Below are positions 41,955 through 50,759 of a stretch of DNA of 64,000 bases, piece by piece; position 1 is the first letter of the stretch, and each line of letters begins with the position of its first letter. This DNA is from Ornithinimicrobium sp. F0845 (GTDB lineage: Bacteria; Actinomycetota; Actinomycetes; Actinomycetales; Dermatophilaceae). The translations under genes and the position numbers were made by a program. The notes under the pieces are model-generated. The model worked only from the letters and a program-made list of their open reading frames with translations. It was not told the origin of the DNA and ran no database searches. The stretch is from positions 1 to 64,000 of the forward strand of contig NZ_JALKAL010000003.1 of the NCBI RefSeq assembly GCF_023015765.1, in the 5' to 3' direction.

Positions 41955-42884
41955 TCAGAGTCCGACGGAGTCGGCACCGTGCACCGCCTGCTCCTGCGTG
42001 AAGCCTTCGAAGAGGAGCTGGTCGATGAGACCCTGCCGGGAGAAGCTGGTGAACTCCAGGTAGTTCTCGGCGGACTTGGCCGCCTGCTCCATCCAGTCCA
42101 CCTCGACGTTCTCCACGCCGTACTCCGCCTCGTCTGCCGTGAAGCCCTCGAACTCCAACTGACCTGTGAGGCCCGGCTCGGAGAAGGCCGTGAACTCCAG
42201 GTAGTTCTCCGCGGACTTGAGCGCCTGCTCGTTCCAGTCGACGTCGATGTGGTTGACGGCAAACTCCGCGTCGGCTGTCGAGTAGTCCTCGAACTCCAGC
42301 TGGTCGATGAGACCGGACTTGGAGAAGGCGGTGAACTCCAGGTAGTTCTCCGCGGTGCGGACCGCGTTCTCCTGCGAGACGGTCATGTCCGGCTCGGCCT
42401 CGGCTGTCTCCGGCTCGGCGGCTGTCTCCTCCTCGGCGGGCGCCTCGTCGTCCGTCGCCGAGGACTCGGCGGGCGCCGCTTCCTCCTCGGGGGCGGGCTC
42501 GTCCTCAGCGGTGGCCTCGTCCTCGGAGACCTGCTCGGCGGAAGGCTCCGGCTCGGCCTGTTCTGCGTCAGCCTCGGTCGCGGTCTCGTCCGGGGACGCG
42601 ACCGCGACGGTCTCAGGGGCGTCCGGCTCGCCGCTGGAGAGCGCGTTGCCGACGGCACCGATGCCCACGAGGATGAGAAGGGCGGTGATGATCTTGTGCC
42701 GGCGGAACCAGGACTTCTTCGGCTCGGGCCGGGCCGGGACGGGCGGCACGGGTGGCGCCGCCGGGTGTCCCGGACCCCAGCCCTGCTGGCCCGGTGGGAC
42801 GGACTGGTCCCCAGCAGGGGGGTCCTGCCAGGTCCTGCCGTAGGGCTGGCCCTGCGGCGGGGGAGGCGGGGGTGTGGTGCTCAC
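41955..42884 (-). CDS. Membrane-anchored protein with three Ltp-type repeats
   Basis: 309 residues. Pro/Gly-rich cytoplasmic N-terminus (about 1-57), basic WFRRHK and one TM helix (IITALLILVGIGAVGNAL), a very acidic Ala/Glu/Pro linker of about 85 residues, then three tandem copies (167-309) of a roughly 48-residue unit (xSAENYLEFTAFSxxGLxxQLEFEGFT..EAEYGV..VEVDW). This is the host cell surface-exposed lipoprotein (Ltp) domain, known from phage TP-J34 superinfection exclusion. No lipobox Cys is present, so it is anchored by the TM helix. Function in bacteria is mostly unproved; phage defence is possible. Confidence 0.85.
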   Translation of the reverse strand: MSTTPPPPPPQGQPYGRTWQDPPAGDQSVPPGQQGWGPGHPAAPPVPPVPARPEPKKSWFRRHKIITALLILVGIGAVGNALSSGEPDAPETVAVASPDETATEADAEQAEPEPSAEQVSEDEATAEDEPAPEEEAAPAESSATDDEAPAEEETAAEPETAEAEPDMTVSQENAVRTAENYLEFTAFSKSGLIDQLEFEDYSTADAEFAVNHIDVDWNEQALKSAENYLEFTAFSEPGLTGQLEFEGFTADEAEYGVENVEVDWMEQAAKSAENYLEFTSFSRQGLIDQLLFEGFTQEQAVHGADSVGL

Positions 42885-43041
42885 GATGACTCCTCAGTGT
42901 TTCTCGGACGGTGATGGACCCAGCACACCCCCTGCCCGGCCTGCCCACATCGCCCGATCGGTCAGAGTGGCCTGGCCGATCGGCTATCCGGCGTCAGGTG
43001 TCGCTGACCGTCCTTTGATCCGGAGTGTCAGTGGTCCTCTC

Positions 43042-43054
43042 TACGGTTGGCCGC
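43042..43054 (+). promoter_or_regulatory. Leaderless-type promoter of the histidine kinase
   Basis: TACGGT (43042-43047) is a TANNNT -10 element exactly 7 nt before ATG 43055. There is no ribosome binding site at that ATG, so the transcript should begin at the start codon. Confidence 0.5.
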
Positions 43055-44371
43055 ATGTCCACGATGTCGCCGAGCGCACCGGTCGCCGCACCCGCGGTGC
43101 ACGTGTCCGGGGTGACGGCCGGTCTGCGTCTGCTAGGCCGGGGCACCCGGTTCGTGCTGATGCTCCTGGTCTGTCTGTCCGGGTCGCTGCTCGCGCTCGG
43201 CACCGCCCTGGGCCGTTACTCCGAGTCGTCCACCACGGGAGAGCTGAGCGCCATACACAACACCCTGATCCTGCTGGCCCTGGTCGGGGCCGTCCTCGCC
43301 GCCGGCGCGCTCTGGCGCCGGCACACCGCGCCGTATGCCGTGACCCTGGTGACCGCCGCAATGCCCCTCGTGCTGCCGCTGGACGCCACGGCGGCACTGT
43401 TCGCCCTGGCCGCCCTCATCAGGGTGCGGACCGGGCGGTGGGTCTGGGCCTGCGGCGGCCTGGTTGCTCTGGCGACCACGGTCGCCCTGTTCCGTGACGC
43501 CTCGGGGGCCACCACCGGGTCCTCGATGCTCAAGAGCCTCACCTCGGTGCACGAGCCGGGGGCGGCGGTGCCGGTTGACCTGTCGATCTGGGTGCCCCTC
43601 ATCGTGGCACTGGCGCTGTTCGGCAGCGCGGTGGGAGCCGGCCTGTTCATGCGCAGCCGTCTGGACCTGGTGGCCATCCAGACCCGGGCGGACGCCGCCC
43701 AGCAGAGCACCACCGTGCTCACTGACCGGCTGGGCCGTCAGGCCGAGCGCGACCTCATCGCGCGCGAGGTGCACGACGTGATCGGGCACCGGCTGTCGCT
43801 GCTGTCGCTGCACGCGGGTGGCCTCGAGGTCGCCGCCGGGCAGGACCCGCGGTTGGCGCACAGCGCGTCGCTGGTCCGAGAGGGTGCCCAGCAGGCGATG
43901 GACGACCTGCGCTCGCTGCTGAACGTGCTGCGCGAGCCCGAGGCGACGGCCTTCAACCGCACCGCGATGCCGTCCCTGAGCGACCTGCCGGCCGTCATCG
44001 AGGAGACCGTCGACGGCGGGATGCCGGTGGTGTCCACGGTCTACCTCTCGCAGGCCGAGGACGCCGATCCCGCGCTGGCCCGCGCGGTCTACCGCATCGT
44101 CCAAGAGCTGCTCACCAACGCCCGGCGGCACGCGCCCGGGGCGCCGGTCCGGCTCCTGGTGCAGGGCGGTCCGACCGAGGGCCTCCGGATCGAGACCGCC
44201 AACCGGTTGACCACGCTGATCCCCGGACCTCCGGGCAACGGTCTGACCGGCATCTCCGAGCGGGTCGACCTGTGGCGCGGGACCATGCGGCACGGTCTCG
44301 ACCAGGGGCACACCTTCCGGGTGGCGATCCACCTGCCGTGGGTTGCGGCCGCACAGGAGGTGGCGTCGTGA
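43055..44371 (+). CDS. Sensor histidine kinase (NarL-type, HisKA_3)
   Basis: 438 residues. Four or five N-terminal TM helices in two blocks (FVLMLLVCLSGSLLAL; LILLALVGAVLAAGAL; PLIVALALFGSAVGAGLF), then RDLIAREVHDVIGHRLSLLS with phospho-acceptor His240, and an ATPase domain with VQELLTNARRHA (N box) and GNGLTGISERV (G box). Uses ATG 43055, not the GTG at 43025. Stop overlaps the response regulator start. The ligand is unknown; intramembrane sensing of envelope stress or drug is common for this architecture. Confidence 0.9.
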   Translation: MSTMSPSAPVAAPAVHVSGVTAGLRLLGRGTRFVLMLLVCLSGSLLALGTALGRYSESSTTGELSAIHNTLILLALVGAVLAAGALWRRHTAPYAVTLVTAAMPLVLPLDATAALFALAALIRVRTGRWVWACGGLVALATTVALFRDASGATTGSSMLKSLTSVHEPGAAVPVDLSIWVPLIVALALFGSAVGAGLFMRSRLDLVAIQTRADAAQQSTTVLTDRLGRQAERDLIAREVHDVIGHRLSLLSLHAGGLEVAAGQDPRLAHSASLVREGAQQAMDDLRSLLNVLREPEATAFNRTAMPSLSDLPAVIEETVDGGMPVVSTVYLSQAEDADPALARAVYRIVQELLTNARRHAPGAPVRLLVQGGPTEGLRIETANRLTTLIPGPPGNGLTGISERVDLWRGTMRHGLDQGHTFRVAIHLPWVAAAQEVAS

Positions 44372-45051
44372 GCGGGCAGACGGTGCGCGTGCTCCTGGTC
44401 GATGACGACCCCCTGGTCTGTTCCGCCCTGGACCTCATGCTGTCCTCCGCCGGACTCTCCGTCGTGGCCAGCGTGGGGGACGGTGACCAGGTGGTCACCG
44501 CGGTCCAGCGCCACCACCCCGACGTGGTGCTCATGGATGTGCGGATGCCGCGGGTCGACGGGATCGCCGCGACCCGGGAGGTGCTCCGCCTCCCGCACCC
44601 GCCACGCGTGCTGGTGCTCACCACGTTCGCCGAGGACTCCGCCGTGATGCAGGCCGTGGAGGCTGGTGCCGCAGGGTTCCTGCTCAAGACCGCCGGTCCG
44701 GAGCAGATCATCGAGTCCGTGCGGCAGGTGGCGGCGGGGGAGGGCGTGCTCTCACCAGCCAGCGTCCGCGTCGTCGTCGAGCACGTCGCGGCCCATCCCG
44801 TCGTCACCCAACGCCGGGAGACTGCTGCCCGCCTCGAGCACCTCACAGAGCGCGAGCGGGACATCGTCGTCCGGGTGGCCCTGGGTCGGTCCAACGCCGA
44901 CGTGGCGCGCGAGCTCTTCATCAGCGAGGCCACCGTCAAGAGCCATCTCGGGGCGGTCCTCGCCCGGCTGGGGTGCTCGAGCCGGGTGGAGGTCGCGGTG
45001 CTCGCTGAGCGCGCGGGGTGGTTGCGGGAAGCGCCGTCCGTGACCGGTTGA
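44368..45051 (+). CDS. LuxR/NarL-family response regulator
   Basis: 227 residues. Receiver domain: VLLVDDDPLVCSAL, phospho-acceptor Asp57 in VVLMDVRMP, LTTF and KTAG (Thr and Lys switch residues). C-terminal HTH: LTERERDIVVRVALGRSNADVARELFISEATVKSHLGAVLARLG. GTG start overlaps the kinase stop by GTGA with AGGAGG before it, so the pair is one unit. Targets unknown; the divergent Ltp gene is the nearest candidate. Confidence 0.93.
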   Translation: MSGQTVRVLLVDDDPLVCSALDLMLSSAGLSVVASVGDGDQVVTAVQRHHPDVVLMDVRMPRVDGIAATREVLRLPHPPRVLVLTTFAEDSAVMQAVEAGAAGFLLKTAGPEQIIESVRQVAAGEGVLSPASVRVVVEHVAAHPVVTQRRETAARLEHLTERERDIVVRVALGRSNADVARELFISEATVKSHLGAVLARLGCSSRVEVAVLAERAGWLREAPSVTG

Positions 45052-45128
45052 TCCACCCAGAACGCGGCCGACGGGTCGCTTCATGGGCTGGTCGCCCGGT
45101 GCACCATGGTGTGAATCTGCCCACCTAG

Positions 45129-46538
<1,410 letters not shown>

Positions 46539-46805
46539 CCCACGCGGTGTGGGTAATTTTGCCCATAGCCGGGGCGGGTCGACGCGCACTAGCGTTCACT
46601 CGTTGCCCGTCCCGTGACCGCTCGCAACCGCGCATCTGCCTGTCCCGGGACGGCGTCCCTCCCGACTCCCGGGAGACACGGGAAGAGACCGCGCCCACCC
46701 GATGAACCCGGCGTGCGTCTGACACATCCGGCACACGCGCGCGACAACCGCGCAGCGTGTCATGCCGCGGTGCCTGGCGGCACCGCACCCTGGAGGAACC
46801 GTCCC
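46539..46805 (+). other. Gap between gdhA and the VWA gene
   Basis: 267 bp without a convincing gene. It holds several short inverted repeats such as CTCCCGGGAG (46668-46677 region) and ends with GGAGG, the ribosome binding site of the VWA gene. The open frame that runs through it in front of the VWA gene encodes low-complexity sequence and is not used. Confidence 0.4.
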
Positions 46806-48104
46806 ATGAACACGCGAACCCGTGTGGCCGCTGTCGCAGCAGCGGCCACACTCAGCATGATCGCCACGGCCGCCTCGGCGACCGTCAACCCCATCTCCGT
46901 CGACGAGGCGCTGGACCCCGGCGGGTCCATCACCATCACCAAGACGGTCAGCACCCCTGAGCTGCCTCCGCAGCCGGACATCGTGCTGCTGGTCGACCGC
47001 ACGGGCAGCATGACCTCGGCCATCGCCGGCGTCAAGGCCAACATGGCCTCGATCATCAGCACCGTCTCGGCCAGCCAGCCGGAGGCCCAGTGGGCCGTCG
47101 CGAGCTATTGCGACGTCGGCGAACCCGACCCGTTCCTGCTGCACAGCGACCTGACCGACGACACGGCCGCCACGGTGGCCGCCGTCAACGGGATCACCCT
47201 GTGCTCCGGTGGTGACGAGGCTGAGGAGCAGCTCAACGCGCTGTGGGAGATCGGTGACGGCGGCGACGCCGTGGCCTTCCGACCTGACTCCTCCCGGATC
47301 GTCGTCTGGTTCGGCGACGCCCCGGGACGCGACCCGAGCCTGGGTCACACCCTGGCAGACGCCACCGCGTCGCTGACCGACGCCGAGGCCAGGGTGGTGG
47401 CGATCAGCGTCGGTGTCGACAACCTGGACTCCACCGGTCAGGCGACCGCGATCACCACAGCCACATCGGGCACCCTGCTCAGTGGCGTCGGTGCGGATGA
47501 GGTGTCGGCCGCCATCGTCGAGGGCCTGTCCAACCTGCCTGTCCAGGTGGCCGGCGCCCCGGACTGTGACGATGGTCTGACCGTCACCCTCGACCCCGCC
47601 TCACAGACCGTCACCAGCGGGGAGGATGCGGTGTTCGAGGAGACCATCACCGCGGCAGCCGACGCCCCCCAGGGCACGACGCTGACCTGTGAGACCGAGT
47701 TCACGCTCAACGGCGCCGACGCCGGAGCGGGCTTCACCCAGTCAATCTCGATCTGGATCAACGACGTGACGCCTCCCACCGTCAGTTGCGAGCCGGGACC
47801 CAACCCGTCGGGCAACATGCCCGGCTCGACCAACTCCGGCTTCTACCAGATGTTCTCCACGGACAACGTCGATGCGGCCGTGGACATCTACATCCACGAC
47901 CTCGGCTCGTCGGCGATCTTCGGACCGTATGCCACGGGCACGACCTTCAAGCTCACCCAGGCTCCCGGCGCGACGCCGAGCGTGGTGCCGTTCCACCGCG
48001 CGGTCGACTGGAAGGTCAAGCTCAACGGTGACGCACTGCTGGTGGCCACCGATGCCGCTGGCAACACGGCCTCGGCGGAGTGCGAGGTGCCGCCGCAGGA
48101 CTGA
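46806..48104 (+). CDS. Secreted von Willebrand factor A (VWA) domain protein
   Basis: 432 residues. Sec signal peptide with cleavage after ASA (about residue 26), no lipobox and no LPXTG. VWA domain about residues 55-250: IVLLVDRTGSM is the MIDAS strand (DRTGS, a Thr in place of the first Ser), and VVWFGDAPGRDPS carries the later Asp. A second half, rich in Thr/Asp with paired Cys (PDCDDGLTV, TLTCETEF, VSCEPG, ASAECEV), looks like small beta-sandwich repeats. Metal-dependent adhesion or binding is plausible; ligand unknown. A good GGAGG precedes the ATG. Confidence 0.85.
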   Translation: MNTRTRVAAVAAAATLSMIATAASATVNPISVDEALDPGGSITITKTVSTPELPPQPDIVLLVDRTGSMTSAIAGVKANMASIISTVSASQPEAQWAVASYCDVGEPDPFLLHSDLTDDTAATVAAVNGITLCSGGDEAEEQLNALWEIGDGGDAVAFRPDSSRIVVWFGDAPGRDPSLGHTLADATASLTDAEARVVAISVGVDNLDSTGQATAITTATSGTLLSGVGADEVSAAIVEGLSNLPVQVAGAPDCDDGLTVTLDPASQTVTSGEDAVFEETITAAADAPQGTTLTCETEFTLNGADAGAGFTQSISIWINDVTPPTVSCEPGPNPSGNMPGSTNSGFYQMFSTDNVDAAVDIYIHDLGSSAIFGPYATGTTFKLTQAPGATPSVVPFHRAVDWKVKLNGDALLVATDAAGNTASAECEVPPQD

Positions 48105-48171
48105 GCACCCAGGACTGAGCACCGCAGGACTGAGCACCGCGGGACTGAGCACCGCGGGACTGAGCACCGCA
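48098..48171. repeat. Five-copy 15-bp tandem repeat over the VWA stop codon
   Basis: Units of GGACTGAGCACCGCR run head to tail: 48098-48111 (one base short), 48112-48126, 48127-48141, 48142-48156 and 48157-48171. The VWA stop TGA (48102-48104) lies in the first unit and every unit repeats that TGA. A terminator hairpin follows 25 bp later. Confidence 0.95.
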
Positions 48172-48195
48172 GGACCGGGGCTCGGACACACAGCA

Positions 48196-48235
48196 CCTGA
48201 CGGCGGGGAACGCCTCGAGCGCCCCCGCCGTCAGG
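48196..48235. terminator. Bidirectional terminator hairpin between VWA and DedA genes
   Basis: A perfect 13-bp stem, CCTGACGGCGGGG (48196-48208) with CCCCGCCGTCAGG (48223-48235), around a 14-nt loop. The right arm contains the stop codon of the leftward DedA gene. The convergent gene arrangement and the stem strength fit a shared terminator even though T-runs are lacking. Confidence 0.75.
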
Positions 48236-48839
48236 CTGCTGTCCGGCGTGCCCGACGCCACCGGATGAGGATGTCGGCCACGGCACCGAGCACCAGGGAC
48301 AGACCGACCCCGACCGCGGCGCTGAACAGCGGGTTGCCGTCGACCCACGCGGCCGCGACCAGTCCAAGCGCCAGCATGTAGAACGCCCAGACCGTGCCAC
48401 CGAGGATGCTGATCGGCAGGAAGCGGCGGTGCGGGTAGCCGCTGGCCCCGGCCGCCAGGTAGACCGCGACCCGACCCACCGGCACGAAGCGGCCGGTCAG
48501 GATGACGGTGGCCGGGCGGCGCTCCAGCTGCCGACGGCCGGCATCCAGGGTCCTGGCCACGCGCCCGACGCGGAGCCGGTCGAAACGACCCGGCCCGAGC
48601 AGGCGGCCCACGGCAAAGCTCAGGTTGTCCCCGGTGATCGCACCGAGTGCCGCAACCGCAATCAGCAGGGGGAGGGCGGGCCGCCCGTCAAGGGCCGCCA
48701 GGGCCATCACGAGAGCCTCGCTCGGCACGACGGGGAAGAGGCCGTCGAGCACGATGAGCAGGAAGGTCGCCGGCAGCAACCACCAGGCGTCGGTCGCCGA
48801 GATCAGGGCGTTGTTGACCGTGTCGAAGAACTCGGACAT
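48231..48839 (-). CDS. DedA family membrane protein
   Basis: 202 residues with about five hydrophobic segments. Landmarks: FLLIVLDGLFPVVPSEALVMALAAL (re-entrant helix with Pro-Ser-Glu), GAITGDNLSFAVGRLLG, and GRFVPVGRVAVYLAAGASGYPHRRFL, the conserved GR(F/W)xPxxR block. DedA proteins are thought to be lipid scramblases for undecaprenyl phosphate or phospholipids. ATG at 48839 with GAGGAGG upstream; the longer open frame is not used. Confidence 0.9.
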   Translation of the reverse strand: MSEFFDTVNNALISATDAWWLLPATFLLIVLDGLFPVVPSEALVMALAALDGRPALPLLIAVAALGAITGDNLSFAVGRLLGPGRFDRLRVGRVARTLDAGRRQLERRPATVILTGRFVPVGRVAVYLAAGASGYPHRRFLPISILGGTVWAFYMLALGLVAAAWVDGNPLFSAAVGVGLSLVLGAVADILIRWRRARRTAA

Positions 48840-48971
48840 GACCTCCTCATCAGGGTGCGCGGTCGGACGCTTCCTGCGGCCATGACCCGGTGCCCGAACA
48901 CTACGGGAGCCGGTCGCGGATCTGTCAGGTCTGGGTTGGGCAAAGTCGGGCCGAAATGCTTGCCAACGGAC

Positions 48972-49014
48972 GTGACCTGCGTCACTCTGGCCGGTAGCCC
49001 AACTCCCAGTTGGG
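48972..49014. promoter_or_regulatory. Two inverted repeats before the amino acid permease gene
   Basis: GTGAC-CTGC-GTCAC (48972-48985) and CCCAACT-CCC-AGTTGGG (48998-49014) lie 25-67 bp before the ATG at 49039. The first resembles an operator, the second could form a hairpin just before the GAGGAGG ribosome binding site. Confidence 0.45.
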
Positions 49015-49038
49015 GTGGACCTCGACTGAGGAGGCGTC

Positions 49039-50502
49039 ATGAGCGACACGACAGTGGACACGGCGGGCGGGGAGCAGCAGACAGAGCTCAAGCGGGTGAT
49101 GGGCCCCAAGCTGCTGTTGCTGTTCATCGTCGGGGACATCCTCGGCACCGGGATCTACGCACTCACCGGCAAGGTGGCCGGGGAGGTCGGCGGCGCGGTG
49201 TGGCTGCCCTTCCTTGTGGCCTTCTCGATCGCCATCATCACGGCCTTCAGCTATCTTGAACTGGTCACCAAATACCCCCGGGCCGGCGGAGCGGCATCGT
49301 TCGTGCACCGGGCCTTCGAGATCCACTTCATTACCTTCCTGGTCACCTTCACGGTGATGGCCAGTGGCATCACGTCGGCCTCGACGGCCTCACGGGCGTT
49401 CGCGGAGAACCTGTTCAAGGGCTTCAACATCTTCGGTGAGACCAACGCCGAGGGGCAGGCCGTGGTGAACGCGGGAGCGATCAGCATCGGCGCGCTCTGC
49501 TTCATCCTGCTGGTGATGGCGATCAACTTCCGCGGTGTGGCCGAGTCGGTGAAGGCCAACGTCGTCCTGACCCTCATCGAGCTCTCCGGTCTGCTGCTCG
49601 TGATCTTCGTCGGCCTCTGGGCGGTCGCCGGCTTCTCCGGGGCGGAGGTGGACTTCTCCCGCATCACGGTGTTCGAGAGCCCGAGCGGCAAGAACGCCTT
49701 CATGGCCGTCACCGCCGCCACCGGCCTGGCCTTCTTCGCGATGGTGGGCTTCGAGGACTCCGTGAACATGGCGGAGGAGACCAAGGAACCGAGCCGGATC
49801 TTCCCCAAGGTGATGCTCTCCGGCCTGCTGCTCACGGGCCTGATCTACGTGCTGGTCTCGATCACGGCCGTGGCGCTGGTGCCGGTGGGGGAGCTGGCCC
49901 AGGGCGGCACCCCGTTGTTGACCGTGGTCGAGCGGGGCGCACCGAACCTGCCGATCGACACGATCTACCCGTTCATCGCGATGTTCGCGGTTGCCAACTC
50001 GGCGCTGATCAACATGATGATGGCCTCACGACTCCTCTACGGCATGGCGCAGCAGGGTGTGCTGCCCAAGCCGCTGGGTCTGGTGCACCACGGGCGGCAG
50101 ACGCCCTGGACCGCGATCATCTTCACCACCGCCCTGGCGGCCGGACTCATCCTGCTGGTGACTTCCGTGTCAAACCTCGGAGACGTGACGGCGCTGCTCC
50201 TGCTCGGCGTCTTCAGCGTGGTCAACGTCGCGTGCCTGATCCTGCGCAAGGACACCGTCGACCATGAGCACTTCACCGCACCGACCGCGCTGCCGGTCAT
50301 CGGCGCACTGGCGTGTGCCTACATGGTCGGACCGTGGACCGGGCGCGACCTGTCGGTCTATGCCATCGCCGGGTGGCTGCTGGCTATCGGTGTCGCGCTC
50401 TGGGCTCTGACCTGGTTCGTCAACCGGGCCCTCTACGCCAGGCCCACCCGGATCAAGGAGCCGCAGGACCTCGGCACCGGAGACGGTGGCCCACGCAACT
50501 GA
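49039..50502 (+). CDS. APC-family amino acid permease
   Basis: 487 residues, about 12 TM segments. APC signature: LLLLFIVGDILGTGIYALTGKVAGEVGGAVWLPF (TM1 with the unwound GxG), AFSYLELVTKYPRAGGAASFVHRAF (TM2-3), AMVGFEDSVNMAEETKEPSRIFPKVM (conserved loop of TM6) and NSALINMMMASRLLYGMAQQGVLP. Likely imports amino acids or amines with H+; substrate unknown. Strong GAGGAGG ribosome binding site. Confidence 0.9.
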   Translation: MSDTTVDTAGGEQQTELKRVMGPKLLLLFIVGDILGTGIYALTGKVAGEVGGAVWLPFLVAFSIAIITAFSYLELVTKYPRAGGAASFVHRAFEIHFITFLVTFTVMASGITSASTASRAFAENLFKGFNIFGETNAEGQAVVNAGAISIGALCFILLVMAINFRGVAESVKANVVLTLIELSGLLLVIFVGLWAVAGFSGAEVDFSRITVFESPSGKNAFMAVTAATGLAFFAMVGFEDSVNMAEETKEPSRIFPKVMLSGLLLTGLIYVLVSITAVALVPVGELAQGGTPLLTVVERGAPNLPIDTIYPFIAMFAVANSALINMMMASRLLYGMAQQGVLPKPLGLVHHGRQTPWTAIIFTTALAAGLILLVTSVSNLGDVTALLLLGVFSVVNVACLILRKDTVDHEHFTAPTALPVIGALACAYMVGPWTGRDLSVYAIAGWLLAIGVALWALTWFVNRALYARPTRIKEPQDLGTGDGGPRN

Positions 50503-50580
50503 CCCGCGCGGGAGGTGACCGGCCCTGGGTGGTGACGAGCGCCATACTGTCGTAAGTGGCCCTCGGGGGTTGTTGTCCGC

Positions 50581-50759
50581 TAAACTTGTAGTCTGCCCGC
50601 AGGTGCGTCGATGCACCGTGAGACGGGCTCGCCGGAGGACAAACCGTTCCTCGCGGCCCATCGGGTGCCACTGAGAGCACCTGGAGGTAGGTCGGTCACG
50701 CTCATGGGGAGCGATGAGGCGTCCAACCTCATCGAGCACCAAGAATTGAGCGATACGCC
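50581..50759 (+). promoter_or_regulatory. Long structured 5' leader of the DEAD-box helicase gene
   Basis: Between TAAACT (50581-50586, a possible -10) and the helicase ATG are about 170 non-coding nt. Two hairpins are clear: GGTGC-GTCGAT-GCACC (50602-50617) and CGATGAGG-CGTCCAA-CCTCATCG (50712-50734, 8-bp perfect). A GGAGG lies inside the leader at 50683-50687, but no good ribosome binding site stands next to the ATG. Such leaders commonly control RNA helicase genes by temperature or by the helicase itself. No known riboswitch was recognised. Confidence 0.5.

Noticed and set aside
43025-43054. GTG at 43025 as the histidine kinase start
   Set aside because: The GGAG there overlaps the start codon itself, while ATG 43055 has a TANNNT box at the leaderless distance.
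48098-48171. 15-bp array considered as a plasmid or phage iteron set
   Set aside because: No Rep gene or AT-rich origin region is close; it lies between a gene end and a terminator.
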